Shown: positions 17,500 through 27,602 of the stretch, piece by piece
How positions within the stretch are numbered: position 1 is the first letter of the stretch
Layout of the letters: each line of letters starts with the position of its first letter
Assembly: GCF_001019615.1 (NCBI RefSeq)
Contig: NZ_JNBQ01000034.1
Coordinates: 1-41,787 of the forward strand
Direction: 5' to 3'
DNA: 41,787 bases
Source: Cellulosimicrobium funkei
Lineage (GTDB): Bacteria; Actinomycetota; Actinomycetes; Actinomycetales; Cellulomonadaceae
Made by a program: the position numbers and the translations under genes
The notes under the pieces: model-generated
Seen by the model: only the letters and a program-made list of their open reading frames with translations
Databases searched by the model: none
What the model was told of the DNA's origin: nothing

Positions 17500-19713
17500 A
17501 TGACGCGCACCACCGACCCCGCCGGTCCGCCGGCACCCACCCCGACGTCCGTCGCCGGTCACGGTCCCCGGCGAACGTCCAGGCGCACGAGCCGCCGGGA
17601 CGGTCGCCTGCGGCGTCTCGTCGCGGCCGCGACGTCGGCCGCCCTCGCGCTCGGGGCGGCGCTCGCCGCCACGGTGCCGGTCGCCGCGCCCGCCGCGGCG
17701 GCACCGCCCGTGCCGACGCCCGTCGTCGACTCCCCGAACGGCCGGGGCGACGTGATCCTCAACCTCTTCCAGTGGACGTGGGACGCCGTGGCCGCCGAGT
17801 GCACCAGCACCATCGGCCCCGCCGGGTTCGGCTACGTCCAGGTCTCGCCGCCGCAGGAGCACATCCAGGGCACGGCCTGGTGGACCTCCTACCAGCCCGT
17901 CAGCTACAAGCTCGAGTCCAAGCTCGGCACCCGCGCCGAGTTCCAGCACATGGTGAGCACGTGCCGGGCGGCGGGCGTCGGCGTCGTCGTCGACGCGGTC
18001 GTCAACCACACCGCGGGCGCCGACACCGGCTCCGGGACCGGCACGGGCGGGACGAGCTACTCGGTGGACAGCTTCCCCGGCGTCCCGTACGGCGCGAACG
18101 ACTTCAACGACTGCCGGTCGAACATCAGCAACTACGGCGACCGGTACAACGTCCAGAACTGCCGCCTCGTCTCGCTCCAGGACCTGCGGACGGGCTCCGA
18201 CTACGTGCGCGGCAAGATCGCCGGCTACCTCAACGACCTGCTCTCCCTCGGCGTCGCCGGGTTCCGCATCGACGCCGCGAAGCACATCCCGGCCGCGGAC
18301 CTCGCGGCGATCAAGGCGCGGCTCACGAACCCGAACGTCTTCTGGGTGCACGAGGTCATCGGCGCGAGCGGCGAGCCGATCCAGCCCTCGGAGTACCTCG
18401 GCTCCGGCGACTCGCACGAGTTCTTCTACGCGCGCGAGCTCAAGTCCCGGTTCGACGGCCAGATCAAGGACCTGCGCACCATCGGCGACAACAAGCTCCC
18501 CTCGGACCGCGCGGGCGTCTTCGTCGACAACCACGACACCGAGCGCAACGGCGAGACCATGAACTACAAGTGGGGCGCCAAGTACCGGCTCGCCAACGCG
18601 TTCATGCTCTCGTGGCCCTACGGCGCGCCCAGCGTCTACTCCGGCTACACGTGGGACAACAAGGACGCCGGCGCCCCCGGCGCGTCCGCGACGTCCGTCC
18701 CCGACGCGAGCTGCTCGAGCAGCGCCTGGGTCTGCACGCAGCGCTGGACCGAGATCGCGGGCATGGTCGGCTTCCACAACGCGGTCGCCGGGACCGCGGT
18801 GACGAACTGGTGGGACGACGGGAACAACCACGTCGCGTACGGCCGCGGCAGCAAGGGGTACGTGACGATCAACAACTCCGCGAACGCCGTCACGCGCACC
18901 TACCAGACGTCGCTCCCTGCGGGCACGTACTGCGACGTCGTCGCGTCGAAGGACTGCGCGAAGACGGTCACCGTCTCCGGCGCCGGCACCTTCACGGCGA
19001 CGGTCCCGGCGTACGGGGCGCTGGCGCTGCACGTCGGCGCCGTGGACGACGGCGGCACCGGTGGCCCTGGTCCCGTCGACCCGAGCGGCACGACGACCGT
19101 CTACTACGCGACCGACAAGGGCTGGAACGCGTACCACGTCCACTACCGCGTCGGCACGGGTGCCTGGACCGCGGTGCCCGGCGTCGCGATGACCGCGGCC
19201 TGCACCGGCTGGGTCGCGAAGGAGATCGCCCTGCCGACCGGCGCGACCGGCGCCGCCGCGACCGTCACGGCGGCGTTCACGAACGGCTCGGGCTCCTGGG
19301 ACAACAACGGCGGCAAGGACTATGCCCTGAGCGGTGCCGCCGTCGCGGTCTCGGACGGGACGGTCACGGCCGGCGACCCGTGCGAGGACGGCGGCGAGGG
19401 GCCCGGTCCCGTCGAGGGCCAGGGTGACGCGTCGTTCGCCGTGACGGCGACGACCGCGTGGGGGCAGAGCGTCTTCGTCGTGGGGAGCATCCCCGCGCTG
19501 GGGTCCTGGGCGCCCGCGAACGGCGTCGCGCTCTCGGCCGCCGGGTACCCCGTCTGGACCGCGACCCTCGACCTCCCGGCCGGAACGACGTTCCAGTACA
19601 AGTACGTCAAGCGCGACGGCGGGGGGAACGTCGTCTGGGAGAGCGGCGGCAACCGCAGCGCGACGGTCGGCCCGGACGGCTCGGTGACGCTGTCGGACAC
19701 CTGGAGGTCGTGA
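17500..19713 (+). CDS. Secreted GH13 alpha-amylase with CBM25 and CBM20
   Basis: A 737-residue secreted starch hydrolase. A long basic n-region (about 40 residues, several Arg pairs) precedes a hydrophobic stretch and an AAA-A cleavage site near residue 68. The catalytic domain (about 75-520) is of the Streptomyces alpha-amylase type. The nucleophile is Asp258 in GFRIDAAKHIP, the acid/base Glu285 in FWVHEVIG, and the transition-state Asp346 in VDNHDTERN. VDAVVNHTAG is the first GH13 motif. A starch-binding domain of CBM25/53 type follows at about 530-625 (YYATDKGWNAYHVHYR, SWDNNGGKDY), then a C-terminal CBM20 at about 640-737 (FVVGSIPALGSW, FQYKYVKRD). Both bind raw starch. ATG 17500 has GGAG 5 nt upstream. 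An operator and a strong terminator flank it, so it is monocistronic. Confidence 0.95.
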   Translation: MTRTTDPAGPPAPTPTSVAGHGPRRTSRRTSRRDGRLRRLVAAATSAALALGAALAATVPVAAPAAAAPPVPTPVVDSPNGRGDVILNLFQWTWDAVAAECTSTIGPAGFGYVQVSPPQEHIQGTAWWTSYQPVSYKLESKLGTRAEFQHMVSTCRAAGVGVVVDAVVNHTAGADTGSGTGTGGTSYSVDSFPGVPYGANDFNDCRSNISNYGDRYNVQNCRLVSLQDLRTGSDYVRGKIAGYLNDLLSLGVAGFRIDAAKHIPAADLAAIKARLTNPNVFWVHEVIGASGEPIQPSEYLGSGDSHEFFYARELKSRFDGQIKDLRTIGDNKLPSDRAGVFVDNHDTERNGETMNYKWGAKYRLANAFMLSWPYGAPSVYSGYTWDNKDAGAPGASATSVPDASCSSSAWVCTQRWTEIAGMVGFHNAVAGTAVTNWWDDGNNHVAYGRGSKGYVTINNSANAVTRTYQTSLPAGTYCDVVASKDCAKTVTVSGAGTFTATVPAYGALALHVGAVDDGGTGGPGPVDPSGTTTVYYATDKGWNAYHVHYRVGTGAWTAVPGVAMTAACTGWVAKEIALPTGATGAAATVTAAFTNGSGSWDNNGGKDYALSGAAVAVSDGTVTAGDPCEDGGEGPGPVEGQGDASFAVTATTAWGQSVFVVGSIPALGSWAPANGVALSAAGYPVWTATLDLPAGTTFQYKYVKRDGGGNVVWESGGNRSATVGPDGSVTLSDTWRS

Positions 19714-19725
19714 CCTCGCACTCCC

Positions 19726-19762
19726 GGCCCCGCCCCGGTCTCACTCAGACCGGGGCGGGGCC
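19726..19762 (+). terminator. Rho-independent-type terminator after the amylase gene
   Basis: A perfect inverted repeat of 16-bp arms (19726-19741 and 19747-19762) with a 5-nt loop. It begins 13 nt after the amylase stop and is followed by TTCT. The stem is almost entirely G:C. Confidence 0.88.
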
Positions 19763-19805
19763 TTCTGCCGTGGTGGTGATGATCTGCTGCCGGCTCTCGC
19801 CCACC

Positions 19806-19847
19806 GCCGAGGTAGAACCGTGGTCGGCCGAGGTAGAGCCGTGGTCG
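19806..19847 (+). repeat. Two tandem 21-bp units upstream of the xylanase gene
   Basis: Two head-to-tail copies of a 21-bp unit (19806-19826 and 19827-19847), identical except for one A/G change. They contain GAGGTAGA and CCGTGGTCG. They lie between the amylase terminator and the xylanase promoter. They do not look like terminators and could be regulator-binding direct repeats. Confidence 0.7.
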
Positions 19848-19935
19848 GCCGGTCGAGATGGAGCTGCGATTCACCAGAGCTCACCTCAGGTGCCGGTCGG
19901 CATGGTCGGAGGAATGGCGGGAAATAGTTCAACCA

Positions 19936-19965
19936 TTGTTCGAACCGGGCGGGTGCCCCTAGGGT
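19936..19965 (+). promoter_or_regulatory. Xylanase promoter with GTTCGAAC palindrome
   Basis: TTGTTC (19936-19941), 18 bp and TAGGGT (19960-19965) form a plausible promoter with a leader of about 65 nt. The -35 lies in an AT-rich patch containing GTTCAAC (19927-19933) and the 8-bp palindrome GTTCGAAC (19938-19945), which could be an operator. CACCT-C-AGGTG lies further upstream at 19882-19892. Confidence 0.5.
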
Positions 19966-20036
19966 GTGGCCGGGCGCGCCGGTGCGCCCGGGGGCGCGAT
20001 GCGCCCCGCGCAGCCGATCGCAAGGGAGCGACGACG

Positions 20037-23000
20037 ATGAGACGCACGTGGAGGACCGCCGTGGCGGGGGTGCTCGCCACCCTCGTGGCGGGAGGGGGAG
20101 CGAGCGCGGCAGTAGGGACGGATGTGCAGACGCCTGCCCAAGTCGATAACGATATCGATATCGTTCTGGAGAACGATTTCGAATCGCCGGGGACGGCGCC
20201 GTGGACAGCGCGCGGTCCCGTCACCGTCGCCCTGACCGACGCCGAGGCGCACGGCGGGTCGTCGAGCCTCGCGGTGACGGGTCGGACGGCGGACTGGCAC
20301 GGCGTCGCGACCGACGCGCTCGCGCTGCTCCAGCCCGGCGTCGCGTACGAGGTCGAGGCGTGGGTCAAGCTCCCCGCGGGCACGACGGGTTCCTCCGGGG
20401 TCCACTTCACGGTGCAGGAGACGGGCGCGTCGGGGACGGCGTACACGTGGGTCGGCGGGGCCGTCGCGACGACGGCCGACGGCTGGGTGGAGATCGGCGG
20501 GACGTACACCCTGCCCGCCGGCCTCACGTCGGCGTCGCTCTACGTCGAGGCCGCGCCGGTCGCCGGCGCGCACCCGTCGTTCCTGCTCGACGACGTCCGC
20601 GTGGCGACCGTCGCGACCGACCCCGGCGACGTCGTGCCCGGGGGAGCGGTGAACCCCGTCCCGACGCCCGTGCGTCTCGCGGAGGGGACAGGCGACGTCG
20701 CGGCCCTGACGTTCGACGACGGCCCGAACCCCGGCACGACGCCCGCGCTCCTGGACTTCCTCGCCGAGCACGACCTGCACGCGGTGTTCTGCGTCATCGG
20801 CCAGAACGTCCAGGCGCCGGGCGGCGCCGAGCTCCTGCGCCGCATCGTCGACGAGGGGCACGTGCTGTGCAACCACTCGACGGGCTACGCCGACATGGGC
20901 GCGTGGTCGGCCGACCAGGTGCGCGCCGACCTTGTCGAGAACCTCGGCATCCTGCGCGACGCGCTGGGCGACCCCGAGTACCCGGTCCCGTTCTTCCGCG
21001 CGCCGAACGGCTCGTGGGGCGCGACCCCCGAGGTCGCCGTCGCGCTCGGCATGCAGCCGCTCGCCGTCGTCAACACGATCTCCGACTGGGAGACCCAGGA
21101 CGTCGAGACGCTCACCGCGAACCTGCGCGCCGCGATGAGGCCCGGCGAGGTCGTGCTCGCGCACGACGGCGGCGGCGACCGCGCGGGCACGCTCGCGGCG
21201 GTCGAGACGGTCGTCGCCGAGCGGCTCGCGGCAGGCTGGGAGTTCACGTTCCCCGTCGGCACGCCGCCGCGCGGGGGCGAGGTGCTGCTGGAGACCGGCT
21301 TCGAGGACGGCCTCGGCGGCTGGGTGCCGCGCGCGGGCGACGCGACGACGCCGTCGCTCGACCTCACGGACGTGGCGCACGGCGGCGCGCAGGCCGCGGT
21401 CGTCTCCGGCCGCGACGGTCAGGGCGACGGCATCGGGCACGACGTGACCGGGCTGCTCGCCGTCGGCACGACGTACGAGCTCAGCGCGTGGGTGCGCTTC
21501 GCCGAGGGCCAGCCCGCGGACGACGTGTGGCTCAGCATCGCGCGCACGGTCGACGGGGCGACGTCGTACTCGACCCTCGCCCAGCTCGCGGGGATCACGA
21601 GCACGGGGTGGACGCAGATCACCGCGACGTTCCCCGGCGCCGCCGCGGACGAGGCGCTGCTCTACCTGGAGACGGACTACAACGGCGACAACACGAGCGA
21701 CCTGCTCGTCGACGACGTCGTGCTGCGCGTGCCGCCGCCGCCCGCGGTCGAGGACCTCACGGGCATCAAGGAGACCGTCGACGTGCCGGTCGGCGTCGCG
21801 ATCGACAGCCGGGAGACGTCCGGCGCGGCGTCCGAGCTGCTGCTGCGGCACTTCGACCAGGTCACGGCCGAGAACCACATGAAGCCCGAGGCCTGGTACG
21901 ACGAGGACCGCACGTTCCGGACGCACCCCGAGGCGACCGCGCTCATGGACTACGCGGCCGCGCACGACCTGCGGGTCTACGGCCACGTGCTCGTGTGGCA
22001 CTCGCAGACGCCGGCCTGGTTCTTCGAGGGCGCCGACGGCGCGCCCCTGACGACGTCGGAGGCGGACCGTCAGGTCCTGCGCGACCGCCTGCGGACGCAC
22101 GTCTTCTCCGTCGCGCAGGCGCTCGCGGACGCCTACGGCCCGTTCGGCGGCGACAACCCGCTCACGGCGTTCGACGTGGTGAACGAGGTCGTGTCGGACG
22201 GCGCGGAGAACCCCGACGGCCTGCGCCGCTCGGAGTGGTTCCGGATCCTCGGCGAGGAGTACCTCGACCTCGCGTTCGCGTACGCCGACGAGGCGTTCAA
22301 CGACGTCTACGCCGACCCGGCGGCGACGGAGCGCGGGGAGCGGCCGGTCGCGCTGTTCATCAACGACTACAACACCGAGCAGGGCGGCAAGCAGGACCGG
22401 TACCACGCGCTCGTCGAGCGGCTCCTCGCGCGCGGGGTGCCCGTCGACGGCGTGGGGCACCAGTTCCACGTGAGCCTCGCGATGCCGGTCTCCGCGCTCG
22501 ACGGCGCGATCGAGCGGTTCGCCGACCTGCCCGTGACGCAGGCCGTCACCGAGCTCGACGTCACGACCGGGACCCCGGTCACCCAGGCGTCGCTCGTCGA
22601 GCAGGGGTACTACTACCGCGACGCGTTCCGCGTGTTCCGGGCGCACGCCGACGACCTGTACTCCGTCACCGTGTGGGGCCTCACCGACGGCCGGAGCTGG
22701 CGCGTCGACAGCGGCGCTCCGCTCGTCTTCGACGACGCGCTCAAGGCCAAGCCCGCGTACCACGGCGTGGTCGACGGCGAGCTCCCGGCCCGCCTGCGCA
22801 CGGCCGACGTGTTCGCCGGCGACGTCCCGCTCGACGGCGACGCCACGGCGTCCCCCGACTGGCAGCGGCTCCCGCTGCACACGTTCGCCGCGCCGGGTGG
22901 GGGCGCCGGGGGAGAGGTCGGGTTCCAGCTCCGCTGGTCGCCCGACCACCTCACGGCGTTCGCGAGCGTCGACGACGCGACCGACGACGCCGCCGACGCC

Positions 23001-24122
23001 GTGACGTTCGCGCTCGACGGCACGGAGCACGCCGTCGGCCGTGACGGGACGACGAGCGCGGGGGTCTCCGCGGAGGTGACCGAGCGTGCGGGCGGGTACG
23101 ACGTCGTCGCGCACCTCCCGCTCGACGCCGCCACCGCGGGCGACACGCTCGCGCTCGACGTGCGCGTCACGGACGCGGGGACCGACGGCGGCGCGATCTC
23201 CGCGTGGAACACGCCCGGCGCGACGGGCACGCTGCGCCTGCTCGAGGAGCTGTCGTACCTCGAGGTCGCGCACGCGTCGGCCGCGCCCGCGGTCGACGGC
23301 GAGGTCGACGCCGTGTGGGCGGAGGCGGGTGCTCCCGTGACGACCGCGAAGGAGGTCCAGGGGAGCGGCGGCGCGGTCGCGACCGTCCGCACCCTGTGGC
23401 GCGACCGGACGCTCTACGTGCTCGCCGAGGTCGCCGACCCCGTGGTGGACGTGAGCGGCTCCGACCCGTGGGTGCAGGACTCCGTCGAGGTCTACGTCGA
23501 CGCGGGCAACGCCAAGAACGGCGCCTACCGGGACCTGGACACCCAGATCCGCGTGAGTGCCGAGAACGCCGTGTCGTTCGGCACGGGCGACGAGGCGGCG
23601 CAGCGGGCGCGCGTCACGAGCGCGACGACGCGCACGGCCGACGGGTACGTCGTCGAGCTCGCGGTCGACCTCTCCGACCAGGGCGGCGAGGGGACCTTCC
23701 ACGGGCTCGACCTCCAGGTCAACGACGCGTCGGACGGCGCCCGCACGGCGATCCGCAACTGGGCGGACCCGTCCGGTGCGGGCTACCAGTCGACGGCCCG
23801 CTGGGGCGTCGCACGGCTCGTCGGCGCGGACGCCGCGCCCGAGGTCGCGCTCGACGTCGAGGCGTCGGCGCGCTGCCTCGCGGGCAAGGCCTACGTGGCC
23901 GTCCGGGCGACGAACCGCGAGGACGTGCCCGTCGACGTGACGCTCACGACCCCGTACGGGTCGCGGACGTTCACCGCCGTGGCACCGGGCGCGAACGCAT
24001 ACCAGTCGTTCGCGGTCCGCGCGACGTCGGTCCCGGCCGGTACGGCCACGGTCTCGGCCGTGCTCGACGGCGGCCGGGTCACCTCGACGCGCGACGTCGC
24101 CGTGGAGGCACGCACCTGCTGA
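20037..24122 (+). CDS. Secreted bifunctional xylanase/polysaccharide deacetylase (CBM22-CE4-CBM22-GH10-CBM9)
   Basis: A 1361-residue secreted enzyme. A signal peptide covers about residues 1-27. CBM22/CBM4_9-type xylan-binding modules lie at about 42-190 and 415-565. Between them is a CE4 (NodB) deacetylase at about 205-410, with TFDDGP (Asp227/Asp228), HSTGY (His280), FFRAPNGSWG and VLAHDGGGDR. A GH10 xylanase follows at about 570-918, with acid/base Glu717 (DVVNEVV) and nucleophile Glu839 (VTELDV). CBM9-like modules cover about 920-1070 and 1071-1264. A ~95-residue C-terminal beta domain with a Cys pair (ARCLAGKAYVAV ... EARTC) ends the protein. It should deacetylate and cut acetylated xylan outside the cell. 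The CE4 zinc motif H(S/T)xxH lacks its second His (Tyr284). ATG 20037 has AAGGGAG 8 nt upstream. Confidence 0.94.
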   Translation: MRRTWRTAVAGVLATLVAGGGASAAVGTDVQTPAQVDNDIDIVLENDFESPGTAPWTARGPVTVALTDAEAHGGSSSLAVTGRTADWHGVATDALALLQPGVAYEVEAWVKLPAGTTGSSGVHFTVQETGASGTAYTWVGGAVATTADGWVEIGGTYTLPAGLTSASLYVEAAPVAGAHPSFLLDDVRVATVATDPGDVVPGGAVNPVPTPVRLAEGTGDVAALTFDDGPNPGTTPALLDFLAEHDLHAVFCVIGQNVQAPGGAELLRRIVDEGHVLCNHSTGYADMGAWSADQVRADLVENLGILRDALGDPEYPVPFFRAPNGSWGATPEVAVALGMQPLAVVNTISDWETQDVETLTANLRAAMRPGEVVLAHDGGGDRAGTLAAVETVVAERLAAGWEFTFPVGTPPRGGEVLLETGFEDGLGGWVPRAGDATTPSLDLTDVAHGGAQAAVVSGRDGQGDGIGHDVTGLLAVGTTYELSAWVRFAEGQPADDVWLSIARTVDGATSYSTLAQLAGITSTGWTQITATFPGAAADEALLYLETDYNGDNTSDLLVDDVVLRVPPPPAVEDLTGIKETVDVPVGVAIDSRETSGAASELLLRHFDQVTAENHMKPEAWYDEDRTFRTHPEATALMDYAAAHDLRVYGHVLVWHSQTPAWFFEGADGAPLTTSEADRQVLRDRLRTHVFSVAQALADAYGPFGGDNPLTAFDVVNEVVSDGAENPDGLRRSEWFRILGEEYLDLAFAYADEAFNDVYADPAATERGERPVALFINDYNTEQGGKQDRYHALVERLLARGVPVDGVGHQFHVSLAMPVSALDGAIERFADLPVTQAVTELDVTTGTPVTQASLVEQGYYYRDAFRVFRAHADDLYSVTVWGLTDGRSWRVDSGAPLVFDDALKAKPAYHGVVDGELPARLRTADVFAGDVPLDGDATASPDWQRLPLHTFAAPGGGAGGEVGFQLRWSPDHLTAFASVDDATDDAADAVTFALDGTEHAVGRDGTTSAGVSAEVTERAGGYDVVAHLPLDAATAGDTLALDVRVTDAGTDGGAISAWNTPGATGTLRLLEELSYLEVAHASAAPAVDGEVDAVWAEAGAPVTTAKEVQGSGGAVATVRTLWRDRTLYVLAEVADPVVDVSGSDPWVQDSVEVYVDAGNAKNGAYRDLDTQIRVSAENAVSFGTGDEAAQRARVTSATTRTADGYVVELAVDLSDQGGEGTFHGLDLQVNDASDGARTAIRNWADPSGAGYQSTARWGVARLVGADAAPEVALDVEASARCLAGKAYVAVRATNREDVPVDVTLTTPYGSRTFTAVAPGANAYQSFAVRATSVPAGTATVSAVLDGGRVTSTRDVAVEARTC
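20148..20186. repeat. Cluster of three AT-rich palindromes inside the 5' end of the xylanase gene
   Basis: AACGATATCGATATCGTT (20148-20165) is a perfect 18-bp palindrome. It is followed at once by GTTCT-GG-AGAAC (20164-20175) and CGATT-TCG-AATCG (20174-20186). They encode the stretch between the signal peptide and the first CBM. The codons there (GAT, ATA-like triplets, GTT, TTC-GAA) have far more A/T than the rest of the gene, which suggests selection on the DNA or RNA. Confidence 0.8.
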
Positions 24123-24136
24123 CGCGCCGAGCGGGT

Positions 24137-24174
24137 GGTCGTGGCCCGTCCGGACGTCCGGGCGGGCCACGACC
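24137..24174 (+). terminator. Terminator-like hairpin after the xylanase gene
   Basis: Arms 24137-24153 and 24158-24174 pair over 17 positions with one G.U wobble around the loop ACGT. The hairpin starts 15 nt after the xylanase stop. No clear U-run follows, as is common in GC-rich actinobacteria. Confidence 0.75.
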
Positions 24175-24224
24175 GCAGGGTCGAGCGGGGGGCGACGGAC
24201 GGGGATCACCGGCTTCGCCGAACC

Positions 24225-24230
24225 TACGAT
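24225..24230 (+). promoter_or_regulatory. -10 element of a leaderless mazG transcript
   Basis: TACGAT lies exactly 6 nt before GTG 24237, which has no Shine-Dalgarno. Transcription would start at or beside the start codon. No clear -35 is visible. Confidence 0.5.
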
Positions 24231-24236
24231 GAACCG

Positions 24237-24977
24237 GTGACCGCACCCGAGCCCTCGGCCCCTCATCCCGCGCCCGCGCACGACCCCGCGACCGACCCGC
24301 TGAGCGACGTCGTCGGCGTCATGGACCGGCTCTACTCCCCGGGCGGGTGCCCCTGGGACCGCGAGCAGACGCACGAGTCGCTCGTGCGCTACCTGCTCGA
24401 GGAGGCGCACGAGCTGGCCGACGCCATCGAGACCGGCGACCGCGCGGGGATGCGCGAGGAGCTCGGCGACCTGCTGCTCCAGGTCCTCTTCCATGCCCGC
24501 ATCGCGAGCGAGGAGCCGGACCCGTTCACGGTCGACGACGTCGCGGCCGACCTCGCGGCGAAGCTCGTGCGACGCCATCCCCACGTGTTCGCCGACGCCG
24601 ACGTGACCGACCTGCACCAGCAGTGGGACGCGATCAAGAAGGCCGAGAAGCAGCGCTCGTCCGTGCTCGAGGGGATCTCGCACACCCAGGGCGCGCTCGC
24701 CCGCGCGCAGAAGGTCCTCTCCCGGGCCGGTCGCGGCGGCCTCGGGGACGTCGTCGGGGAGGCGCTCGCGACGCCGTCGGGCGGCGCCCCGGGCGAGGTC
24801 GTCGGGGACGGCGAGGGCGCGTCGGCGGACGAGCGGCTGGGGCGCGAGCTCCTCGCCCTCGTGGCGCGCGCCGAGGCGGACGGGCTGGACGCCGAGGCGG
24901 CGCTGCGCGGCGAGCTGCGGCGCGTCGAGGCGCGGATCGTCGCGGCGGAGGCGCGGCCCGCGGGGGAGCCGGCCTGA
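24237..24977 (+). CDS. mazG: MazG-family nucleoside triphosphate pyrophosphohydrolase
   Basis: A 246-residue all-alpha NTP pyrophosphatase that hydrolyses (d)NTPs to NMP and PPi and clears aberrant nucleotides. It has CPWDREQTHESLVRYLLEEAHE and the metal-binding EELGDLLLQVLFHA. KLVRRHPHVF and QWDAIKKAEK are characteristic of the MazG core. A Gly/Ala-rich linker of about 40 residues (near 180-215) precedes the C-terminal helices. GTG 24237 is preferred over an upstream in-frame start that would lie in the xylanase terminator. It precedes eno, as in other actinobacteria, but the lpqU-like gene found between them in mycobacteria is absent. Confidence 0.93.
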   Translation: MTAPEPSAPHPAPAHDPATDPLSDVVGVMDRLYSPGGCPWDREQTHESLVRYLLEEAHELADAIETGDRAGMREELGDLLLQVLFHARIASEEPDPFTVDDVAADLAAKLVRRHPHVFADADVTDLHQQWDAIKKAEKQRSSVLEGISHTQGALARAQKVLSRAGRGGLGDVVGEALATPSGGAPGEVVGDGEGASADERLGRELLALVARAEADGLDAEAALRGELRRVEARIVAAEARPAGEPA

Positions 24978-26471
<1,494 letters not shown>

Positions 26472-26523
26472 CCTGCGGCTGACCGTCCGGTCACGCAGCA
26501 ACTCCGCCGGGACGTCCCGGCAC

Positions 26524-26564
26524 CCGGAGCCCGGTGGGCCGCTCGTCGGCCCGCCGGGCTCCGG
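26524..26564 (+). terminator. Terminator after eno
   Basis: Arms 26524-26540 and 26548-26564 pair over 17 positions with one G.U wobble and a 7-nt loop (GCTCGTC). It lies 52 nt after the eno stop and should separate eno from the ftsB/divIC unit, whose own -10-like CACAAT is at 26698-26703. Confidence 0.8.
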
Positions 26565-26709
26565 CGCGTCCGGGACCGGTGCACGACGCGCGCACGACGC
26601 CGTCGCAGGTCACGGTCGCGGGTGAAGATGTCGTGTCGATCGGCTCACGTTCGCGGGCGCCCCGCGCGTGCTCCCCGGGCCAGGCCGGTCCCGGCAGCAC
26701 AATCGGGGC

Positions 26710-27561
26710 ATGCCGTCCTCGCGCCGCCCTCCGCGCCCCGGTGCCCCCGCGCGCCCGGGGACCGGGCCTGCGCGCGGGTCGTCCGGATCGAAGCCGGCCC
26801 GGTCGGGCTCGACGGCGTCCGGAGCGTCGTCCCGCTCGTCGACGTCCAAGCCCGCCGCGTCCCCGGGCGCGTCGCGCCCGCGGCCGACGACCGGGAAGAG
26901 CTCCACGACGGGCGCGAAGGCCACCGCGTCGTCGGGCGCACGCCGGCCGGCCACGCGCGCGCAGCGCCCGGCTCCGTCGCGCCGCGCCGCGGGCCCCGCG
27001 CCGGAGGACCGGCGCCGGAGCCGGTACGGCTTCCTGCTGCCCGAGGTGGTGACGGTCCGCACCCTGGTGCTGTCCGTCGTCGTGCTGCTCGCCGTGGTGC
27101 TGCTGCTGCCCACCCTGCGGGCGTACGTGAACCAGACGGGGGAGCTGCGCGAGCTGCGCAACGACCTCGCGCAGGCGGAGACCCGGCGCGACGACCTCCA
27201 GTCCGAGCTGGACCGCTGGGACGACCAGGCGTACGTCGAGCGCGAGGCGCGGGACCGCCTCAACTTCGTCATGCCGGGCGAGCGGCCGTGGCGCGTGCTC
27301 GACCCGGAGACGGTGGTCGACGACATCGACCCGCAGACCGGCCGGACGATCACCGACGGCCCCGTCCAGGGCTACGAGGACGGCACGCCCTGGTACGAGG
27401 CGATCTGGGCGTCGGTGCAGGTCGCGGGCGAGCAGCCGGTGTCGTCGGGCACGGGCGAGAGGTCCGGGGCGGCCGACGACGGGGCCGGCGGGGACGCCCC
27501 TCCGACGGGTGAGGAACCGACCGGCGGCGGCTCGGCGCCGTCGAGCGGGGAGAATGGGTGA
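26710..27561 (+). CDS. ftsB: FtsB/DivIC-type septum formation initiator
   Basis: A 283-residue bitopic cell-division protein. A long Ser/Ala/Pro/Arg-rich cytoplasmic tail (about 1-110) is followed by one transmembrane helix (about 117-138, LVLSVVVLLAVVLLLPTL). A short coiled coil (about 142-172, ELRELRNDLAQAETRRDDLQ) and the family segment AYVEREARDRLNFVMPGE come next, and an acidic Gly/Ser tail ends the protein. FtsB/DivIC proteins bridge FtsL and FtsQ at the divisome. The tail is much longer than in enterobacteria, as is usual in actinobacteria. ATG 26710 has no good Shine-Dalgarno. CACAAT lies exactly 6 nt upstream, so a leaderless start is likely. Confidence 0.9.
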   Translation: MPSSRRPPRPGAPARPGTGPARGSSGSKPARSGSTASGASSRSSTSKPAASPGASRPRPTTGKSSTTGAKATASSGARRPATRAQRPAPSRRAAGPAPEDRRRSRYGFLLPEVVTVRTLVLSVVVLLAVVLLLPTLRAYVNQTGELRELRNDLAQAETRRDDLQSELDRWDDQAYVEREARDRLNFVMPGERPWRVLDPETVVDDIDPQTGRTITDGPVQGYEDGTPWYEAIWASVQVAGEQPVSSGTGERSGAADDGAGGDAPPTGEEPTGGGSAPSSGENG

Positions 27562-27602
27562 CGCGTCGCTCCGACGCGCCCGACCGACCCGAAGGAAGAC
27601 CC

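Noticed and set aside
17500-17704. Tat signal peptide on the amylase
   Set aside because: There are several Arg pairs in the long n-region, but no clean S-R-R-x-F-L-K motif next to the hydrophobic stretch. A Sec signal is the simpler reading.
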